This document shows, piece by piece, positions 14,250 through 24,008 of a stretch of DNA of 33,378 nt (within the stretch, counting starts at the first letter, position 1; each line of letters opens with the position of its first letter). The notes below the pieces were generated by a model, which was given only the letters and a program-made list of their open reading frames with translations, was not told the origin of the DNA and made no database searches. Made by a program: the position numbers and the translations under genes. The stretch is from Pseudomonadota bacterium (GTDB taxonomy: Bacteria; Pseudomonadota; Gammaproteobacteria; Burkholderiales; Sulfuriferulaceae), in contig JAJYHV010000010.1 of NCBI GenBank assembly GCA_021790515.1, forward strand, positions 1 to 33,378, given 5' to 3'.

Positions 14250-14586
14250 GTTATCGGTATGCCAAGCGTTGGTGACTCAGGTCATTGACATTGCGCAGCA
14301 AAATTCAGCCCGCGAAGTGCTGACGATTACGCTGCATATCGGTCCGTTGTCAGGTGTCGAGCCTGCGTTGCTGGTCAATGCTTTTCCTCTGGCAGCAGCA
14401 GGAAGCGTGGCTGCATCGGCACAATTGGTCATCGAACCACAACCGTTGCGGGTACACTGCCAGACTTGCGGTGCCGATACCGAGGCAACAGCCAATCGTT
14501 TGCTGTGCGGAGTATGTGGAGATTATCACACCCAATTGATCAGTGGCGACGAGCTGCTGCTGGCGAATCTGGAATTAATGTCATAA
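14242..14586 (+). CDS. hypA: Nickel insertion protein HypA
   Basis: Delivers nickel with HypB to the hydrogenase large subunit. The 114-residue protein starts MHEL, where His2 is the nickel ligand. It has the zinc site of two CxxC motifs (C73, C76, C89, C92). The ATG at 14242 was chosen because MHEL is invariant; it lies inside the end of hypC in another frame. The stop is 12 bases before hypB. Confidence 0.95.
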   Translation: MHELSVCQALVTQVIDIAQQNSAREVLTITLHIGPLSGVEPALLVNAFPLAAAGSVAASAQLVIEPQPLRVHCQTCGADTEATANRLLCGVCGDYHTQLISGDELLLANLELMS

Positions 14587-14598
14587 AAAGGATTGCTC

Positions 14599-15414
14599 AT
14601 GTGCGACAGCTGTGGCTGCAATGTCACGCCAGGCAACAAACATCTGGCGTATAAACCCATCCAGAATGGCGGCAGTGCCGTTTCCATATTAAAAAAACTG
14701 TTGGCGCACAATGACGATCAAGCTGTGCACAATCGTGCACATTTTAACATGCACGGCATCCTTGTCATCAACCTGATGTCCTCTCCCGGCTCTGGCAAAA
14801 CAGCTTTGCTGGAAGCAAGCATCGACGCGCTTAAACATGAATTCCGTTTGGCCGTGATTGAAGGGGATCTGGAAACCGAAAACGATGCCGCACGTATCCG
14901 CACTCACGGCGTACCCGCCTATCAAATTACGACGGGTAGCGCATGCCATCTTGATGCGCACATGGTGCATGAGGCTTTGCATCACCTGAATTTATCCGAG
15001 ATAGACATCCTGTTTATTGAAAATGTCGGCAATTTGGTGTGTCCGGCGAGTTTCGATCTGGGGCAACACCGCAATGTGACATTGCTGTCAGTGACAGAGG
15101 GTGACGACAAACCTGCCAAATATCCGGTGATGTTTCGTGCCGCCGATGCCGTCGTGTTGAGCAAGATAGATTTGTTGTCGGTACTGGATGATTTTGACCC
15201 GGCGCAAGCTGAACATCATTTGCGCCAATTGGCAAGTACTGCGCCGCTGTTATCGCTTTCGGCGCGCAAAGGGCAAGGCATGACAGTCTGGCTCGACTGG
15301 TTGCGCCATGAACTTGCTGCGCAACGCGCTCACGCGCAGGACGGAGCAACAGCCAGACCTCACCTGCAGCCCAACGACACCGACGTGAATATACAGACCG
15401 GGTTTTCATCATGA
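14599..15414 (+). CDS. hypB: GTPase HypB, nickel insertion
   Basis: SIMIBI GTPase that powers nickel delivery with HypA. In the 271-residue protein, MCDSCGC at the N-terminus is the high-affinity nickel site (CxxCGC). The P-loop SSPGSGKT lies at 61-68, EGDLET is the switch region, ENVGNLVCP holds the metal site at the G domain, and SKIDL gives guanine specificity. It lacks the histidine-rich stretch that stores nickel in some HypB proteins, in keeping with a dedicated nickel permease gene nearby. The ATG at 14599 follows AGGA; a TTG two codons upstream is less likely. The stop overlaps hypD by ATGA. Confidence 0.95.
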   Translation: MCDSCGCNVTPGNKHLAYKPIQNGGSAVSILKKLLAHNDDQAVHNRAHFNMHGILVINLMSSPGSGKTALLEASIDALKHEFRLAVIEGDLETENDAARIRTHGVPAYQITTGSACHLDAHMVHEALHHLNLSEIDILFIENVGNLVCPASFDLGQHRNVTLLSVTEGDDKPAKYPVMFRAADAVVLSKIDLLSVLDDFDPAQAEHHLRQLASTAPLLSLSARKGQGMTVWLDWLRHELAAQRAHAQDGATARPHLQPNDTDVNIQTGFSS

Positions 15415-16511
15415 GGTACGATGCAGCTTACTGGTTACAAAAAATTCATGCGCTGGAACTGCCGCTCCACGTTAGAATCATGAATGTATGCGGCGGCCAC
15501 GAACGCTCCATCACAATGGCTGGCTTGCGCGGCGTTCTGCCGCGCAACATCGATCTGATCCCTGGCCCTGGCTGCCCGGTATGCGTCTGCCCCGAAGAAG
15601 ATATCTATCAGGCCATCCAATTGTCATTAAGCGAAAAAATTATTCTGGTGGCATTCGGCGACATGTTGCGCGTGCCTGTCAACGTACCCAAAAACGAGCC
15701 GCGCTCACTGGATGCAGCGCGTGCTGCAGGCGCAGATATCCGGCCGGTTGCCAGCCCGACCGAAGCGGTACAAATCGCCCATAACAATCCGAATGTTCCT
15801 GTGGTGTTTTTTGCTGCCGGGTTTGAGACCACGACCGCACCTGTGGCGGCAATGCTGGCTGCAGGCATACCACAAAACCTGTCTGTTCTGCTGTCCGGGC
15901 GGCTGACCTGGCCCGCCGTCGCCATGTTGCTGGAAGCAGGGAAACCAGGGTTCGATGCACTCATTGCGCCCGGACATGTTGCCACAATCATGGGTGCGGA
16001 TGAATGGAATTTCGTCCCTGCCCAACATGGTTTACCTGCGGCGGTAGCCGGTTTTACGCCACAATCGTTGCTCGCGGCAATTTATTCGGTCTTGCGGCAA
16101 TTGCTGACTGACCGACCTTTTCTCGATAATTGCTATCCGGAACTGGTGCGCCCTGCCGGTAATAGCAGTGCCCGCCGTCAACTGGCGCAAGTCATGACCG
16201 TCACCGACGCCAATTGGCGTGGTGTGGGCGTCATTCCGGCTTCAGGCTTCGGCATTCAGCCAGCATTGGCAGTGCATGATGCCAGACTGCGCTTCCCCGC
16301 TTACAACGACCCCTCACGCAAACGCGCCGGTGAAATGCCGCCTGGATGTGATTGCGCTCGGGTTGTTCTCGGCAAAATTTATCCTGATCAGTGTCGCCTG
16401 TACGGCAAAGCATGTACTCCGCGTGCACCCGTCGGACCGTGTATGGTATCCGATGAAGGTGCCTGCAGAATTTGGTGGGCGAGCGGCATTCGTGAGGCGA
16501 AAGTCGCTTGA
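15411..16511 (+). CDS. hypD: HypD, scaffold for Fe(CN)2CO assembly
   Basis: Iron-sulfur protein on which, with HypC, cyanide and CO are attached to iron. The 366-residue protein has the conserved blocks MNVCGGHE, GPGCPVCVCP and FGDMLRVP, then GFETTTAP. The cysteine-rich C-terminus (PPGCDCARVVLGKIYP, then CRLYGKACTP and GPCMVSDEGAC) carries the [4Fe-4S] ligands. The length is normal for the family. It overlaps hypB at its start and hypF at its end, both by four bases. Confidence 0.96.
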   Translation: MRYDAAYWLQKIHALELPLHVRIMNVCGGHERSITMAGLRGVLPRNIDLIPGPGCPVCVCPEEDIYQAIQLSLSEKIILVAFGDMLRVPVNVPKNEPRSLDAARAAGADIRPVASPTEAVQIAHNNPNVPVVFFAAGFETTTAPVAAMLAAGIPQNLSVLLSGRLTWPAVAMLLEAGKPGFDALIAPGHVATIMGADEWNFVPAQHGLPAAVAGFTPQSLLAAIYSVLRQLLTDRPFLDNCYPELVRPAGNSSARRQLAQVMTVTDANWRGVGVIPASGFGIQPALAVHDARLRFPAYNDPSRKRAGEMPPGCDCARVVLGKIYPDQCRLYGKACTPRAPVGPCMVSDEGACRIWWASGIREAKVA

Positions 16512-18745
16512 ATCCGCTGTTGGCAACGCATTTCGTGGTATCCGGCCGGGTACAGGGCGTGGGTTTTCGTCCCTTTGTATACCGGTTGGCGCAGCACTTC
16601 GAGTTAAATGGCTGGGTGCAAAACAAGCTAGGCCAGGTAGAAATTCATGTCGAAGGAACACCGCAACATTTGGCTGCTTTTGCGACGGCCTTGCTGAACG
16701 AAGCGCCCCCACTGTCACAAGCTCGCATTCTTGAACAAATGGCCGCACCGGTCACTGGTACCAGCGGTTTCGTGATCCGTTCCAGCGCCGGCGCTACGCA
16801 ACCGGATATTCATGTGCCACCGGATTATTTTACTTGCGACGCATGTCTGGCCGAGTTGTTCAACACACAAGATCCCCGTTACCGTTATCCATTTATCAAT
16901 TGCACGCAATGCGGCCCTCGTTACACATTAATTGAATACTTGCCTTACGATCGCGCCGCGACCAGTATGCGTCACTTTACATTGTGCGCTACTTGTCGCG
17001 CTGAATACGAAAATCCGCTGGATCGGCGATTTCATGCCGAACCGCTGGCTTGCCCCCAATGCGGACCGCAACTGCTGTTCAAACACGACAAACTCATGCT
17101 GACAGGTGAAAGTGCTTTGGCGGCGACCGTCGCGGCATTGCGCGACGGTCAGATTGTGGCGCTGAAGGGTGTCGGAGGATATCATCTGTTGTGTGATGCC
17201 AATTCAGACCTTGCAGTGATGCGATTGCGCACGCGCAAAATGCGGCCGCACAAACCTCTGGCAGTAATATTTCCCGATCTGGCGAGCGTGCAGCGCGTTG
17301 CAGTACTGAGCGAGCGCGAAGCCGATTTTTTGTCCGGCCCACAACGACCTGTCCTGTTGCTCAAACAGCGCACCGATAGCCTGCTTTCTGCACAAGTGGC
17401 GCCGGGACTGACGGAGATTGGTGCAATGTTGCCTTATAGCCCGCTGCATCATTTGCTGCTCGCCGATTTCGCAGCACCGTTGGTGGCAACGTCAGCCAAC
17501 ATCAGTGGTGAACCAGTCATTACCGATAACACGGAAATTGAAGCAAGATTATCTGGGGTGGCCGATGCATTCCTGCATCATGACAGACCCATCGTGCGCC
17601 CTGCCGACGACCCAGTCTTTCGTATGAGCGCAAATCAACCGCGACCATTACGACTGGGGCGTGGCACATCTCCGCTGGAAATGAGCTTGCCGTTCGAACT
17701 GGAAACACCGTTACTGGCGGTAGGTGGACACAATAAAAATACGGTTGCATTGGCATGGAAACAACGCGTGATTATTTCACCACACATCGGCGATCTAGGT
17801 TCGCTACGATCAATGACCGTATTTGAACAAATGATTGCCGATTTGCAGAAGCTGTACAACATGACAGTGACCCGTGTGGTGTGCGATGCGCATGGCGGTT
17901 ATGCCAGTAGCCGTTGGGCACGAACCAGCGGATTGACGCTGGATACGGTCTTTCATCATCACGCCCATGCTTCTGCGTTGGCTGGGGAATATCCTGACAT
18001 GGACAATTGGCTGATATTTACCTGGGACGGTACGGGTTATGGGGAAGACGGCACAATGTGGGGTGGCGAAGCATTATATGGCAGCCCCGGAAAATGGGTA
18101 CGAGTGGCAAGCATGCGCTCATTTCATTTACCCGGCGGTGATGCTGCCGGGCGGGCCCCTTGGCGCTCCGCTGCCGCCTTGGCGTGGGAAACCGGAACTG
18201 CATGGACAGATTTGCCGGTGGATAACGACCTGGTACAGGCAGCCTGGCAACAACGCATCAATACACAACAAACTTCGGCCGTGGGGCGTTTGTTTGACGC
18301 GGCAGCGGCTTTTACCGGCCTGACCAGCATGGCGAGCTTCGAAGGGCAAGGACCGATGTGGCTGGAAGCCGCCGCACGCGGTGATGCGTGCGATGCCATC
18401 GCGCTCCCACTGAACCGCGATAAACAGGGGGTTTGGCGCACCGATTGGGCACCATTGATCGCCATGCTGACAGATACAGCGCTGAGCACAAGCCAGCGTG
18501 CGGATTTATTTCATACCAGCCTCGCGCAAGCGCTATTGGCACAGGTACAGGTGATACAAACGACATACTCAATCCAGTGTGTCGGGTTGGCTGGCGGGGT
18601 ATTCCAAAATCGCCGTCTGACTGAATTGGTTGTTCATTTGCTCACTTCGAATGGCTTGCCAGTAAAGCTGGCGCAAAGCGTTCCTGTCAATGATGGCGGA
18701 ATCAGCTTTGGTCAGATTATAGAAACAGGATACCGACATGACTGA
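16508..18745 (+). CDS. hypF: Carbamoyltransferase HypF
   Basis: Makes the thiocarboxamide on HypE from carbamoyl phosphate, the source of the cyanide ligands. The 745-residue protein has the expected order of domains. An acylphosphatase domain comes first (GRVQGVGFRPFVYRLA, about 12-27). Paired zinc fingers follow (CDACLAE, CTQCGPR, CATCRAEY, CPQCGPQ, about 110-190). A YrdC-like domain (about 200-390) and a Kae1-like C-terminal domain (HHHAHAS, then WDGTGYGEDGTMWGGE) complete the protein. The start is a TTG at 16508 overlapping the hypD stop as TTGA, with GAGG upstream; no ATG lies before the conserved acylphosphatase motif. The 3' end overlaps hypE by eight bases. Confidence 0.95.
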   Translation: MNPLLATHFVVSGRVQGVGFRPFVYRLAQHFELNGWVQNKLGQVEIHVEGTPQHLAAFATALLNEAPPLSQARILEQMAAPVTGTSGFVIRSSAGATQPDIHVPPDYFTCDACLAELFNTQDPRYRYPFINCTQCGPRYTLIEYLPYDRAATSMRHFTLCATCRAEYENPLDRRFHAEPLACPQCGPQLLFKHDKLMLTGESALAATVAALRDGQIVALKGVGGYHLLCDANSDLAVMRLRTRKMRPHKPLAVIFPDLASVQRVAVLSEREADFLSGPQRPVLLLKQRTDSLLSAQVAPGLTEIGAMLPYSPLHHLLLADFAAPLVATSANISGEPVITDNTEIEARLSGVADAFLHHDRPIVRPADDPVFRMSANQPRPLRLGRGTSPLEMSLPFELETPLLAVGGHNKNTVALAWKQRVIISPHIGDLGSLRSMTVFEQMIADLQKLYNMTVTRVVCDAHGGYASSRWARTSGLTLDTVFHHHAHASALAGEYPDMDNWLIFTWDGTGYGEDGTMWGGEALYGSPGKWVRVASMRSFHLPGGDAAGRAPWRSAAALAWETGTAWTDLPVDNDLVQAAWQQRINTQQTSAVGRLFDAAAAFTGLTSMASFEGQGPMWLEAAARGDACDAIALPLNRDKQGVWRTDWAPLIAMLTDTALSTSQRADLFHTSLAQALLAQVQVIQTTYSIQCVGLAGGVFQNRRLTELVVHLLTSNGLPVKLAQSVPVNDGGISFGQIIETGYRHD

Positions 18746-19742
18746 TACGTATATCACCTTGGCACACGGTAATGGTGGACGCTATATGCGAGAGTTGATT
18801 GAGGACGTGTTTGCCCGCCATCTGGGCAATCCACTGCTGGATGTCAACGTCGACGCGGCACGATTACCCTGGAATGCGCATGAACTGATGTTTACCACCG
18901 ACGGCTTTACCGTGCAACCACTGGAATTTCCCGGTGGGGATATCGGCAGTCTGGCCGTCAATGGCACCGTCAACGATCTGGCAGTCTCCGGTGCTACGCC
19001 ACGCTATTTGTCGCTGAATGCCTTTATTGAGGAAGGTTTGCCGCTGGCGCAACTGGATCGCATCGTTGCCAGTCTGGCACGGGCAGCCAAGGAAGCCGGA
19101 GTGGTCGTGGCAGCAGGCGATACCAAAGTGCTACGGCGTGGCGAGGGAGGTGGACTGTATCTGGCGACTGCCGGTATCGGTGTACGTATGCCGGATCTTG
19201 AGTTGGGCATGCAATGCATCCGGGCAGGCGATACCATCCTGGTCTCCGGCCCGGTAGGCGATCACGGCACCGCCGTGATGCTGGCGCGCGAACAGTTTGG
19301 TCTCAAGGGAGATCTGGCCTCGGATTGCGCCAGCGTGCTGCCGCTGACGCAAGCATTATCAGATTTGCCAGGTCTGCGTTTTATGCGTGATCCTACACGT
19401 GGAGGATTGGCCACTGTAGTACATGAAATTTGCCGTGCGTCGGGATTGCGCGCTGACTTGCAACAGTCCGACATTCCTGTACGCGATCAGGTGATGTCGG
19501 TGTGCGAAATGCTGGGTTATGACCCATACTATCTGGCTTGTGAAGGCCGAGTGGTGGCTGTGGTGGCACCGGATGACGCCACGGCGGCACTCGCCATTTG
19601 GCACGCGTTGCCCAACGGGAAAAATGCCGCGCTGATCGGCCAACTGCAATCCGGGCGGGCACAAGTAGTGTTGCACACACCTTTGGGCGGAACACGCATT
19701 TTAGATGAACTGGAAGATGACCCCTTGCCGCGAATCTGCTGA
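18738..19742 (+). CDS. hypE: HypE, thiocyanate-forming maturation protein
   Basis: Dehydrates the carbamoyl group received from HypF to a thiocyanate used for the Fe-CN ligands. The 334-residue AIR-synthase-like protein has the N-terminal LAHGNGGRYMRELI, the ATP-binding GGDIGSLAVNGTVNDLAVSGA, and DPTRGGLATVVHEI. The C-terminus is PRIC, whose last cysteine (C334) is the carbamoyl acceptor. The ATG at 18738 lies within the end of hypF. It closes the hyp operon. The following 137 bases contain a lone TATAAT (19784-19789) without a good -35, and a short leader-like frame before the RIO kinase. Confidence 0.96.
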   Translation: MTDTYITLAHGNGGRYMRELIEDVFARHLGNPLLDVNVDAARLPWNAHELMFTTDGFTVQPLEFPGGDIGSLAVNGTVNDLAVSGATPRYLSLNAFIEEGLPLAQLDRIVASLARAAKEAGVVVAAGDTKVLRRGEGGGLYLATAGIGVRMPDLELGMQCIRAGDTILVSGPVGDHGTAVMLAREQFGLKGDLASDCASVLPLTQALSDLPGLRFMRDPTRGGLATVVHEICRASGLRADLQQSDIPVRDQVMSVCEMLGYDPYYLACEGRVVAVVAPDDATAALAIWHALPNGKNAALIGQLQSGRAQVVLHTPLGGTRILDELEDDPLPRIC

Positions 19743-19811
19743 GCAATAAGGCAATAAAAGAGGATAAAATTGTGCCTGGGCAGTATAATCAGGCATTCCC
19801 GGCTATTTATC

Positions 19812-19883
19812 ATGAAGCTTGAATCCGTAAAGTTTAAAATCAGCGTCCTTGATCTTTTATCCAGAATCGGATTTCCCGTATGA
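19812..19883 (+). CDS. Possible 23-codon leader peptide before the RIO kinase
   Basis: An ATG at 19812 opens a 23-codon frame ending in TGA at 19881-19883. That stop overlaps the kinase ATG as ATGA, the same coupling used by real gene pairs in this window. No strong Shine-Dalgarno is seen before it (GGCTATTTATC), and the peptide matches nothing I recognise. It may be chance, or a translational-coupling leader. Confidence 0.25.
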   Translation: MKLESVKFKISVLDLLSRIGFPV

Positions 19884-20734
19884 AAACACCCAAAAGACTG
19901 GAGTCACTGGTAGAGGATGGATTGATCGACGAGGTCATCCGTCAACTGATGAGTGGCAAAGAAGCTACTGTCTATGTGGTGCGTTGTGGCTTCGATATTC
20001 GTTGCGCCAAGGTATACAAAGAGGCGAATCAGCGCAACTTTCACCAGAATGCCGATTACACCGAAGGCCGTAAGGTCAAAAACAGCCGGCGCGCACGCGC
20101 GATGGAAAAACACACCCGCTATGGGCGCAAAGCCGAGGAAGAAGCGTGGCAAAACGCTGAAGTGGATGCCCTGTACCGCCTTGCCGCCGTCGACGTGCGC
20201 GTGCCGAAACCGTACAATTTCCATGAAGGCGTACTGTTGATGGAGTTGGTAACCGACGACGCCGGCAACGCCGCGCCTCGGCTTAACGATCTGGAACTGA
20301 CGGCCAAAGTCGCACGTGAATATCATCGTACTTTGCTTACTCAGGTGGTACGCATGTTATGTGCAGGTATCATCCATGGCGATTTGTCTGAATACAACGT
20401 GCTGGTAGACAGTACCGGTCCGGTCATTATCGATTTGCCACAAGCCGTCGATGCCGCCGCCAACAACTCCGCCAACAGTATGCTGTTGCGCGACGTTGCA
20501 AATCTGGCCGCTTACTTCGGTCGTTTTGCGCCTGAACTACTGAACACAGACTATGGCAGAGAGATTTGGTCGCTCTATAAGAATGGCCAGCTACGCCCGG
20601 ACAGTCCACTGACAGGGCATTATGAACGCGTTGAAAAACCCGTGGATTTGAATAGTGTCATGCGCGAAATTAACGATACGCTCAAAGAAGAGGCGGCAAG
20701 ACAGCTGGCCCGGTCTTTGGCGAACGATACATAA
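19880..20734 (+). CDS. RIO-type serine/threonine protein kinase
   Basis: Atypical protein kinase/ATPase of the RIO1 group, a family best known from archaeal and eukaryotic ribosome maturation but also present in proteobacteria with little-known roles. The 284-residue protein shows the RIO version of the kinase motifs. These are a flexible loop SGKEATVYVV replacing the glycine loop, the catalytic lysine in RCAKVY, the catalytic loop HGDLSEYNVLV (D and N), and the metal-binding IIDLPQAV in place of DFG. There is no signal peptide or membrane helix. It is not obviously part of the hyp operon (137-base gap) and is convergent with prmC. Its stop lies inside an 11-bp tandem repeat. Substrate unknown. 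Confidence 0.88.
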   Translation: MKTPKRLESLVEDGLIDEVIRQLMSGKEATVYVVRCGFDIRCAKVYKEANQRNFHQNADYTEGRKVKNSRRARAMEKHTRYGRKAEEEAWQNAEVDALYRLAAVDVRVPKPYNFHEGVLLMELVTDDAGNAAPRLNDLELTAKVAREYHRTLLTQVVRMLCAGIIHGDLSEYNVLVDSTGPVIIDLPQAVDAAANNSANSMLLRDVANLAAYFGRFAPELLNTDYGREIWSLYKNGQLRPDSPLTGHYERVEKPVDLNSVMREINDTLKEEAARQLARSLANDT

Positions 20735-20755
20735 ACGATACATAAACGATACATA
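20723..20755 (+). repeat. Three perfect 11-bp tandem repeats at the RIO kinase stop codon
   Basis: AACGATACATA occurs three times head to tail. The stop codon (TAA) straddles the end of the first unit, so the extra copies lie in the 88-base spacer before convergent prmC and do not change the protein. They look like a slippage or duplication of the gene end. Confidence 0.9.
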
Positions 20756-20821
20756 GACGGACAGGAACGGGTATTGGTAGAAATTCATTGCCAAGCCGGG
20801 GTACCCTCGTCATGCACAAAA

Positions 20822-21682
20822 TCACGCTGGCCGGCGACCAACACTTACCCGCTCGTTTCCGGCCAGATCACGGTATGTTGCGACATGCAGGAAACCGGCC
20901 TGTCGCAACAACATTCTCACCGTTTCGCCTTGTTCATAACCGTGTTCCAGCAAGACATACCCTTTTGGTTTCAAATGCAACGGCGCGCGCTGAATGATGG
21001 TGCGTAAATCATCCAGACCATCTTCTCCTGCCACCAACGCAGATAATGGTTCAAAACGCACATCGCCCTGTTGCAAATGCATATCTTGCGCAGCCACATA
21101 CGGCGGGTTACTGACAATGACGTCAAACAACTGATCCGTTATCGCTTGCCACCAGTCACTGACGGCAAAATCAATATTAACCGTTTTTAATCGCCTGGCA
21201 TTTTGTTGCGCCACTTGCAAGGCTGCCGCACTAAAGTCAACGGCCAGTACGTGTGCTGCCGGACGTGCGATGGCAATGCTTATCGCTACGGCGCCACTGC
21301 CCGTCCCCAAATCCAGCACTCGCGTTCCGGCTTCGAACGGCAATACTGCCAAGCTCTGTTCAACAAGCAATTCCGTGTCCGGGCGCGGAATCAACACGTG
21401 GGCATTCACCTCAAACACATGGCCGTAAAATTCACGTTCGCCCAGCAGATACGCCACCGGTTCGCCCAGCAATCGTCGCGATAACCACGCGTCATACACC
21501 AGCCACCCCGATTGCGGTACCGATTCTTCGCCGTGCGCCAGCAACCAGCTACGTTCAACTCCACACGCCCGCGTCAACAATAAACCGCATTCAAACCGGG
21601 CAAGCGCCCATTCCAACCCCAGCGCCTGCTGCAAGCGCTGTGCACCATGATGCAAACAAACGGCGAATGTCGGCGTGATCAC
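20822..21682 (-). CDS. prmC: Release factor glutamine methyltransferase PrmC
   Basis: Methylates the glutamine of the GGQ motif in release factors, needed for efficient termination. The 286-residue protein has the N-terminal helical domain with [16 protein letters not shown] and IPRPDTE. The SAM-binding [12 protein letters not shown] and the catalytic SNPPY follow. The start is a GTG at 21682 overlapping the prfA stop as GTGA. The gene follows its substrate gene prfA, the standard arrangement. Confidence 0.95.
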   Translation of the reverse strand: MITPTFAVCLHHGAQRLQQALGLEWALARFECGLLLTRACGVERSWLLAHGEESVPQSGWLVYDAWLSRRLLGEPVAYLLGEREFYGHVFEVNAHVLIPRPDTELLVEQSLAVLPFEAGTRVLDLGTGSGAVAISIAIARPAAHVLAVDFSAAALQVAQQNARRLKTVNIDFAVSDWWQAITDQLFDVIVSNPPYVAAQDMHLQQGDVRFEPLSALVAGEDGLDDLRTIIQRAPLHLKPKGYVLLEHGYEQGETVRMLLRQAGFLHVATYRDLAGNERVSVGRRPA

Positions 21683-22758
21683 GCCTCGCCCATCGCGGCC
21701 AGTTGCTCCGCCTGATGTTCTGTCGCCAAGGCATCCATGAGGGCAGTCAAATCACCATCCATGATGGCATCAAGTTTGTACAAGGTTAAATTGATGCGAT
21801 GATCGGTCATCCGCCCTTGCGGAAAATTGTATGTGCGGATACGTTCGGAACGGTCGCCGCTACCGACCAGTGATTTTCGCGTCGCGGCTTCCTTGTCTGC
21901 TTGCTCGCGCATCTGCGCCGCCTTGATGCGCGCCGCAAGTACCGACATGGCCTGTGCCTTGTTTTTGTGCTGTGAACGATCATCCTGACATTCCACCACA
22001 ATCCCTGTCGGCAAATGGGTAATGCGCACAGCCGAGTCGGTTTTGTTGATATGCTGCCCGCCTGCGCCACTGGCGCGAAATGTATCAATACGCAATTCGG
22101 CGGGGTTGAGCGCCACTTCACTGACCTCATCTGCTTCAGGCATAATTGCCACCGTGCACGCCGACGTGTGGATGCGTCCCTGTGCCTCGGTTTCCGGCAC
22201 CCGTTGCACACGGTGCCCGCCCGACTCGAATTTCAGTCGCGAATAGGCGCCCCGCCCGATGATTTTGATTACCACTTCTTTATAACCGCCCAACTCGCTC
22301 GAACTTTCCGAAATCAACTCGGTTTTCCATCCCTGCCGTTCGGCATAACGCACATACATGCGCAGCAAATCGCCAGCGAACAGCGCAGATTCATCGCCAC
22401 CGGTTCCGGCGCGGATTTCCAGAAAAATATTGCGCTCATCGTTGGGATCTTTGGGCAGCAGTGCTGTCTGCAATGCCAGTTCCGTATCGGCCAATTGCAG
22501 GCGCCCTTCCCGTAATTCCTGCTCGGCCAGCGCCTTCATGTCGTCATCGGCCAACATGGTCTGTGCATACGCCACATCGTCCGCAATTTTCTGCCAACGA
22601 CGAAACAGCATCACGATTGGGGAGATGTCGGCATGTTCACGCGTCAGACGACGGTACAAATCCATATCCAGCGCCGTCGTTTCTTGTGCCAGCAAACGGT
22701 CAAGTTCATCCAACCGCTCAGCCAGAGCGGCCAATTTGTGCTGCAGGGAAAGTTTCAT
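21679..22758 (-). CDS. prfA: Peptide chain release factor 1
   Basis: Recognises UAA and UAG and triggers release of the finished protein. The 359-residue protein carries the GGQ motif ([22 protein letters not shown] region), the target of PrmC. Length and domain order are normal for RF1. RF2 would need UGA decoding and usually a programmed frameshift, not seen here. The ATG at 22758 overlaps the hemA stop (ATGA), and the 3' end overlaps prmC. Confidence 0.96.
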   Translation of the reverse strand: MKLSLQHKLAALAERLDELDRLLAQETTALDMDLYRRLTREHADISPIVMLFRRWQKIADDVAYAQTMLADDDMKALAEQELREGRLQLADTELALQTALLPKDPNDERNIFLEIRAGTGGDESALFAGDLLRMYVRYAERQGWKTELISESSSELGGYKEVVIKIIGRGAYSRLKFESGGHRVQRVPETEAQGRIHTSACTVAIMPEADEVSEVALNPAELRIDTFRASGAGGQHINKTDSAVRITHLPTGIVVECQDDRSQHKNKAQAMSVLAARIKAAQMREQADKEAATRKSLVGSGDRSERIRTYNFPQGRMTDHRINLTLYKLDAIMDGDLTALMDALATEHQAEQLAAMGEA

Positions 22759-24008
22759 GAATCGAGGTAACCGGGATACAGCTGAGACAGCAAGGTCACC
22801 ATGTCCTGCCGTTCATCATCACTGGCGTGATGCAGGGCATGTGTCGGGTGATGCAGGAACTTATTGGTCAGGCTGCGGGAAAACTGTTCCAGCACCTGTT
22901 CAGGCGATTCACCTCGTGCAAGCTGTTTGATGGCGCGCTCGACTTCATGCCGCCTGACGCGATCTGCGTGATCACGCAGGCTGCGAATGACTGGCACCAG
23001 TTCCCGCATTTCCAGCCAATGCGAGAATTGCCGTACACTGGATTCGATGATGGCCTCGGCTTCGCCAACCTGCGATTGCCGATTCTCCATGCCCTGTTGA
23101 ACAACGCTACCCAAATCGTCGACCGTATACAGAAACACGTCATTCATCTCGGCGACTTCTTCCTCGATATCGCGTGGCACAGCCAGATCTACCATGAACA
23201 TGGGACGATGGCGACGTGATTTGAGCGCGCGTTCAACCATGCCCTTGCCCAATATGGGCAGTTGACTTGCCGTGCTGGTGACAATGATATCAAATTGTGC
23301 CAGTTTGTCTGGCAGTTCGTTCAATGCAATGGCATCACCGCCATACTGCTCTGCCAGCACTTGTGCGCGTGTTACGGTACGATTGGCAACGGTCAACTGT
23401 TTCGGATGGCGTGCAGCAAAATGTGCGGTGCACAGTTCGATCATTTCTCCTGCGCCGATGAACAAGACTTTCTGCCCGGCGATATCCGGAAAAATCTGTT
23501 CTGCCAACCGTACCGCCGCAGCGGCCATCGACACGGAACTGGCGCCAATTTCGGTGCTTGTCCGCACATTTTTAGCCACAGAGAATGTCTGCTGAAACAG
23601 TTTGTGCAACATGACACCCAAGGTGCCGGCCTGTTCGGCGCGTCTGGCCGCATCACGCATTTGCCCTAGAATCTGTGTTTCTCCCAATACCATCGAATCC
23701 AGGCCGGAAGCCACCCGAAACGCATGTCTTGCCGCTTCGGCAGCCGGATAATGGTATAGATAAGGTTCGACACTGGGACGAGGCAACTGGTGGTATTCGG
23801 TCACCCACTCAACGGCTGCCGCCGGATTGCTGGCGTGGCAATAAATCTCGGTACGATTGCAGGTCGATAAAATAGCTGCCTCGCGCACCGCACCACTGCG
23901 CACAAAATTGCGCAGGGTTTCTTCCATGTTCTCGACATGGAAGGCCAGACGCTCACGAATACTGAGTGGCGCCGTCTGATGATTAAGGCCAAAGGTCAGT
24001 AATTGCAT
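22755..24008 (-). CDS. hemA: Glutamyl-tRNA reductase
   Basis: First committed step of tetrapyrrole synthesis by the C5 route: Glu-tRNA to glutamate-1-semialdehyde with NADPH. The 417-residue protein has the catalytic cysteine at C50 in [11 protein letters not shown]. The substrate-domain [13 protein letters not shown], the NADPH-binding [11 protein letters not shown] and the C-terminal dimerisation domain ([13 protein letters not shown]) are also present. The start lies 13 bases inside the end of the upstream penicillin-binding-protein gene. It is followed by prfA with a 4-bp overlap, a conserved order in proteobacteria. Confidence 0.96.
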   Translation of the reverse strand: MQLLTFGLNHQTAPLSIRERLAFHVENMEETLRNFVRSGAVREAAILSTCNRTEIYCHASNPAAAVEWVTEYHQLPRPSVEPYLYHYPAAEAARHAFRVASGLDSMVLGETQILGQMRDAARRAEQAGTLGVMLHKLFQQTFSVAKNVRTSTEIGASSVSMAAAAVRLAEQIFPDIAGQKVLFIGAGEMIELCTAHFAARHPKQLTVANRTVTRAQVLAEQYGGDAIALNELPDKLAQFDIIVTSTASQLPILGKGMVERALKSRRHRPMFMVDLAVPRDIEEEVAEMNDVFLYTVDDLGSVVQQGMENRQSQVGEAEAIIESSVRQFSHWLEMRELVPVIRSLRDHADRVRRHEVERAIKQLARGESPEQVLEQFSRSLTNKFLHHPTHALHHASDDERQDMVTLLSQLYPGYLDS

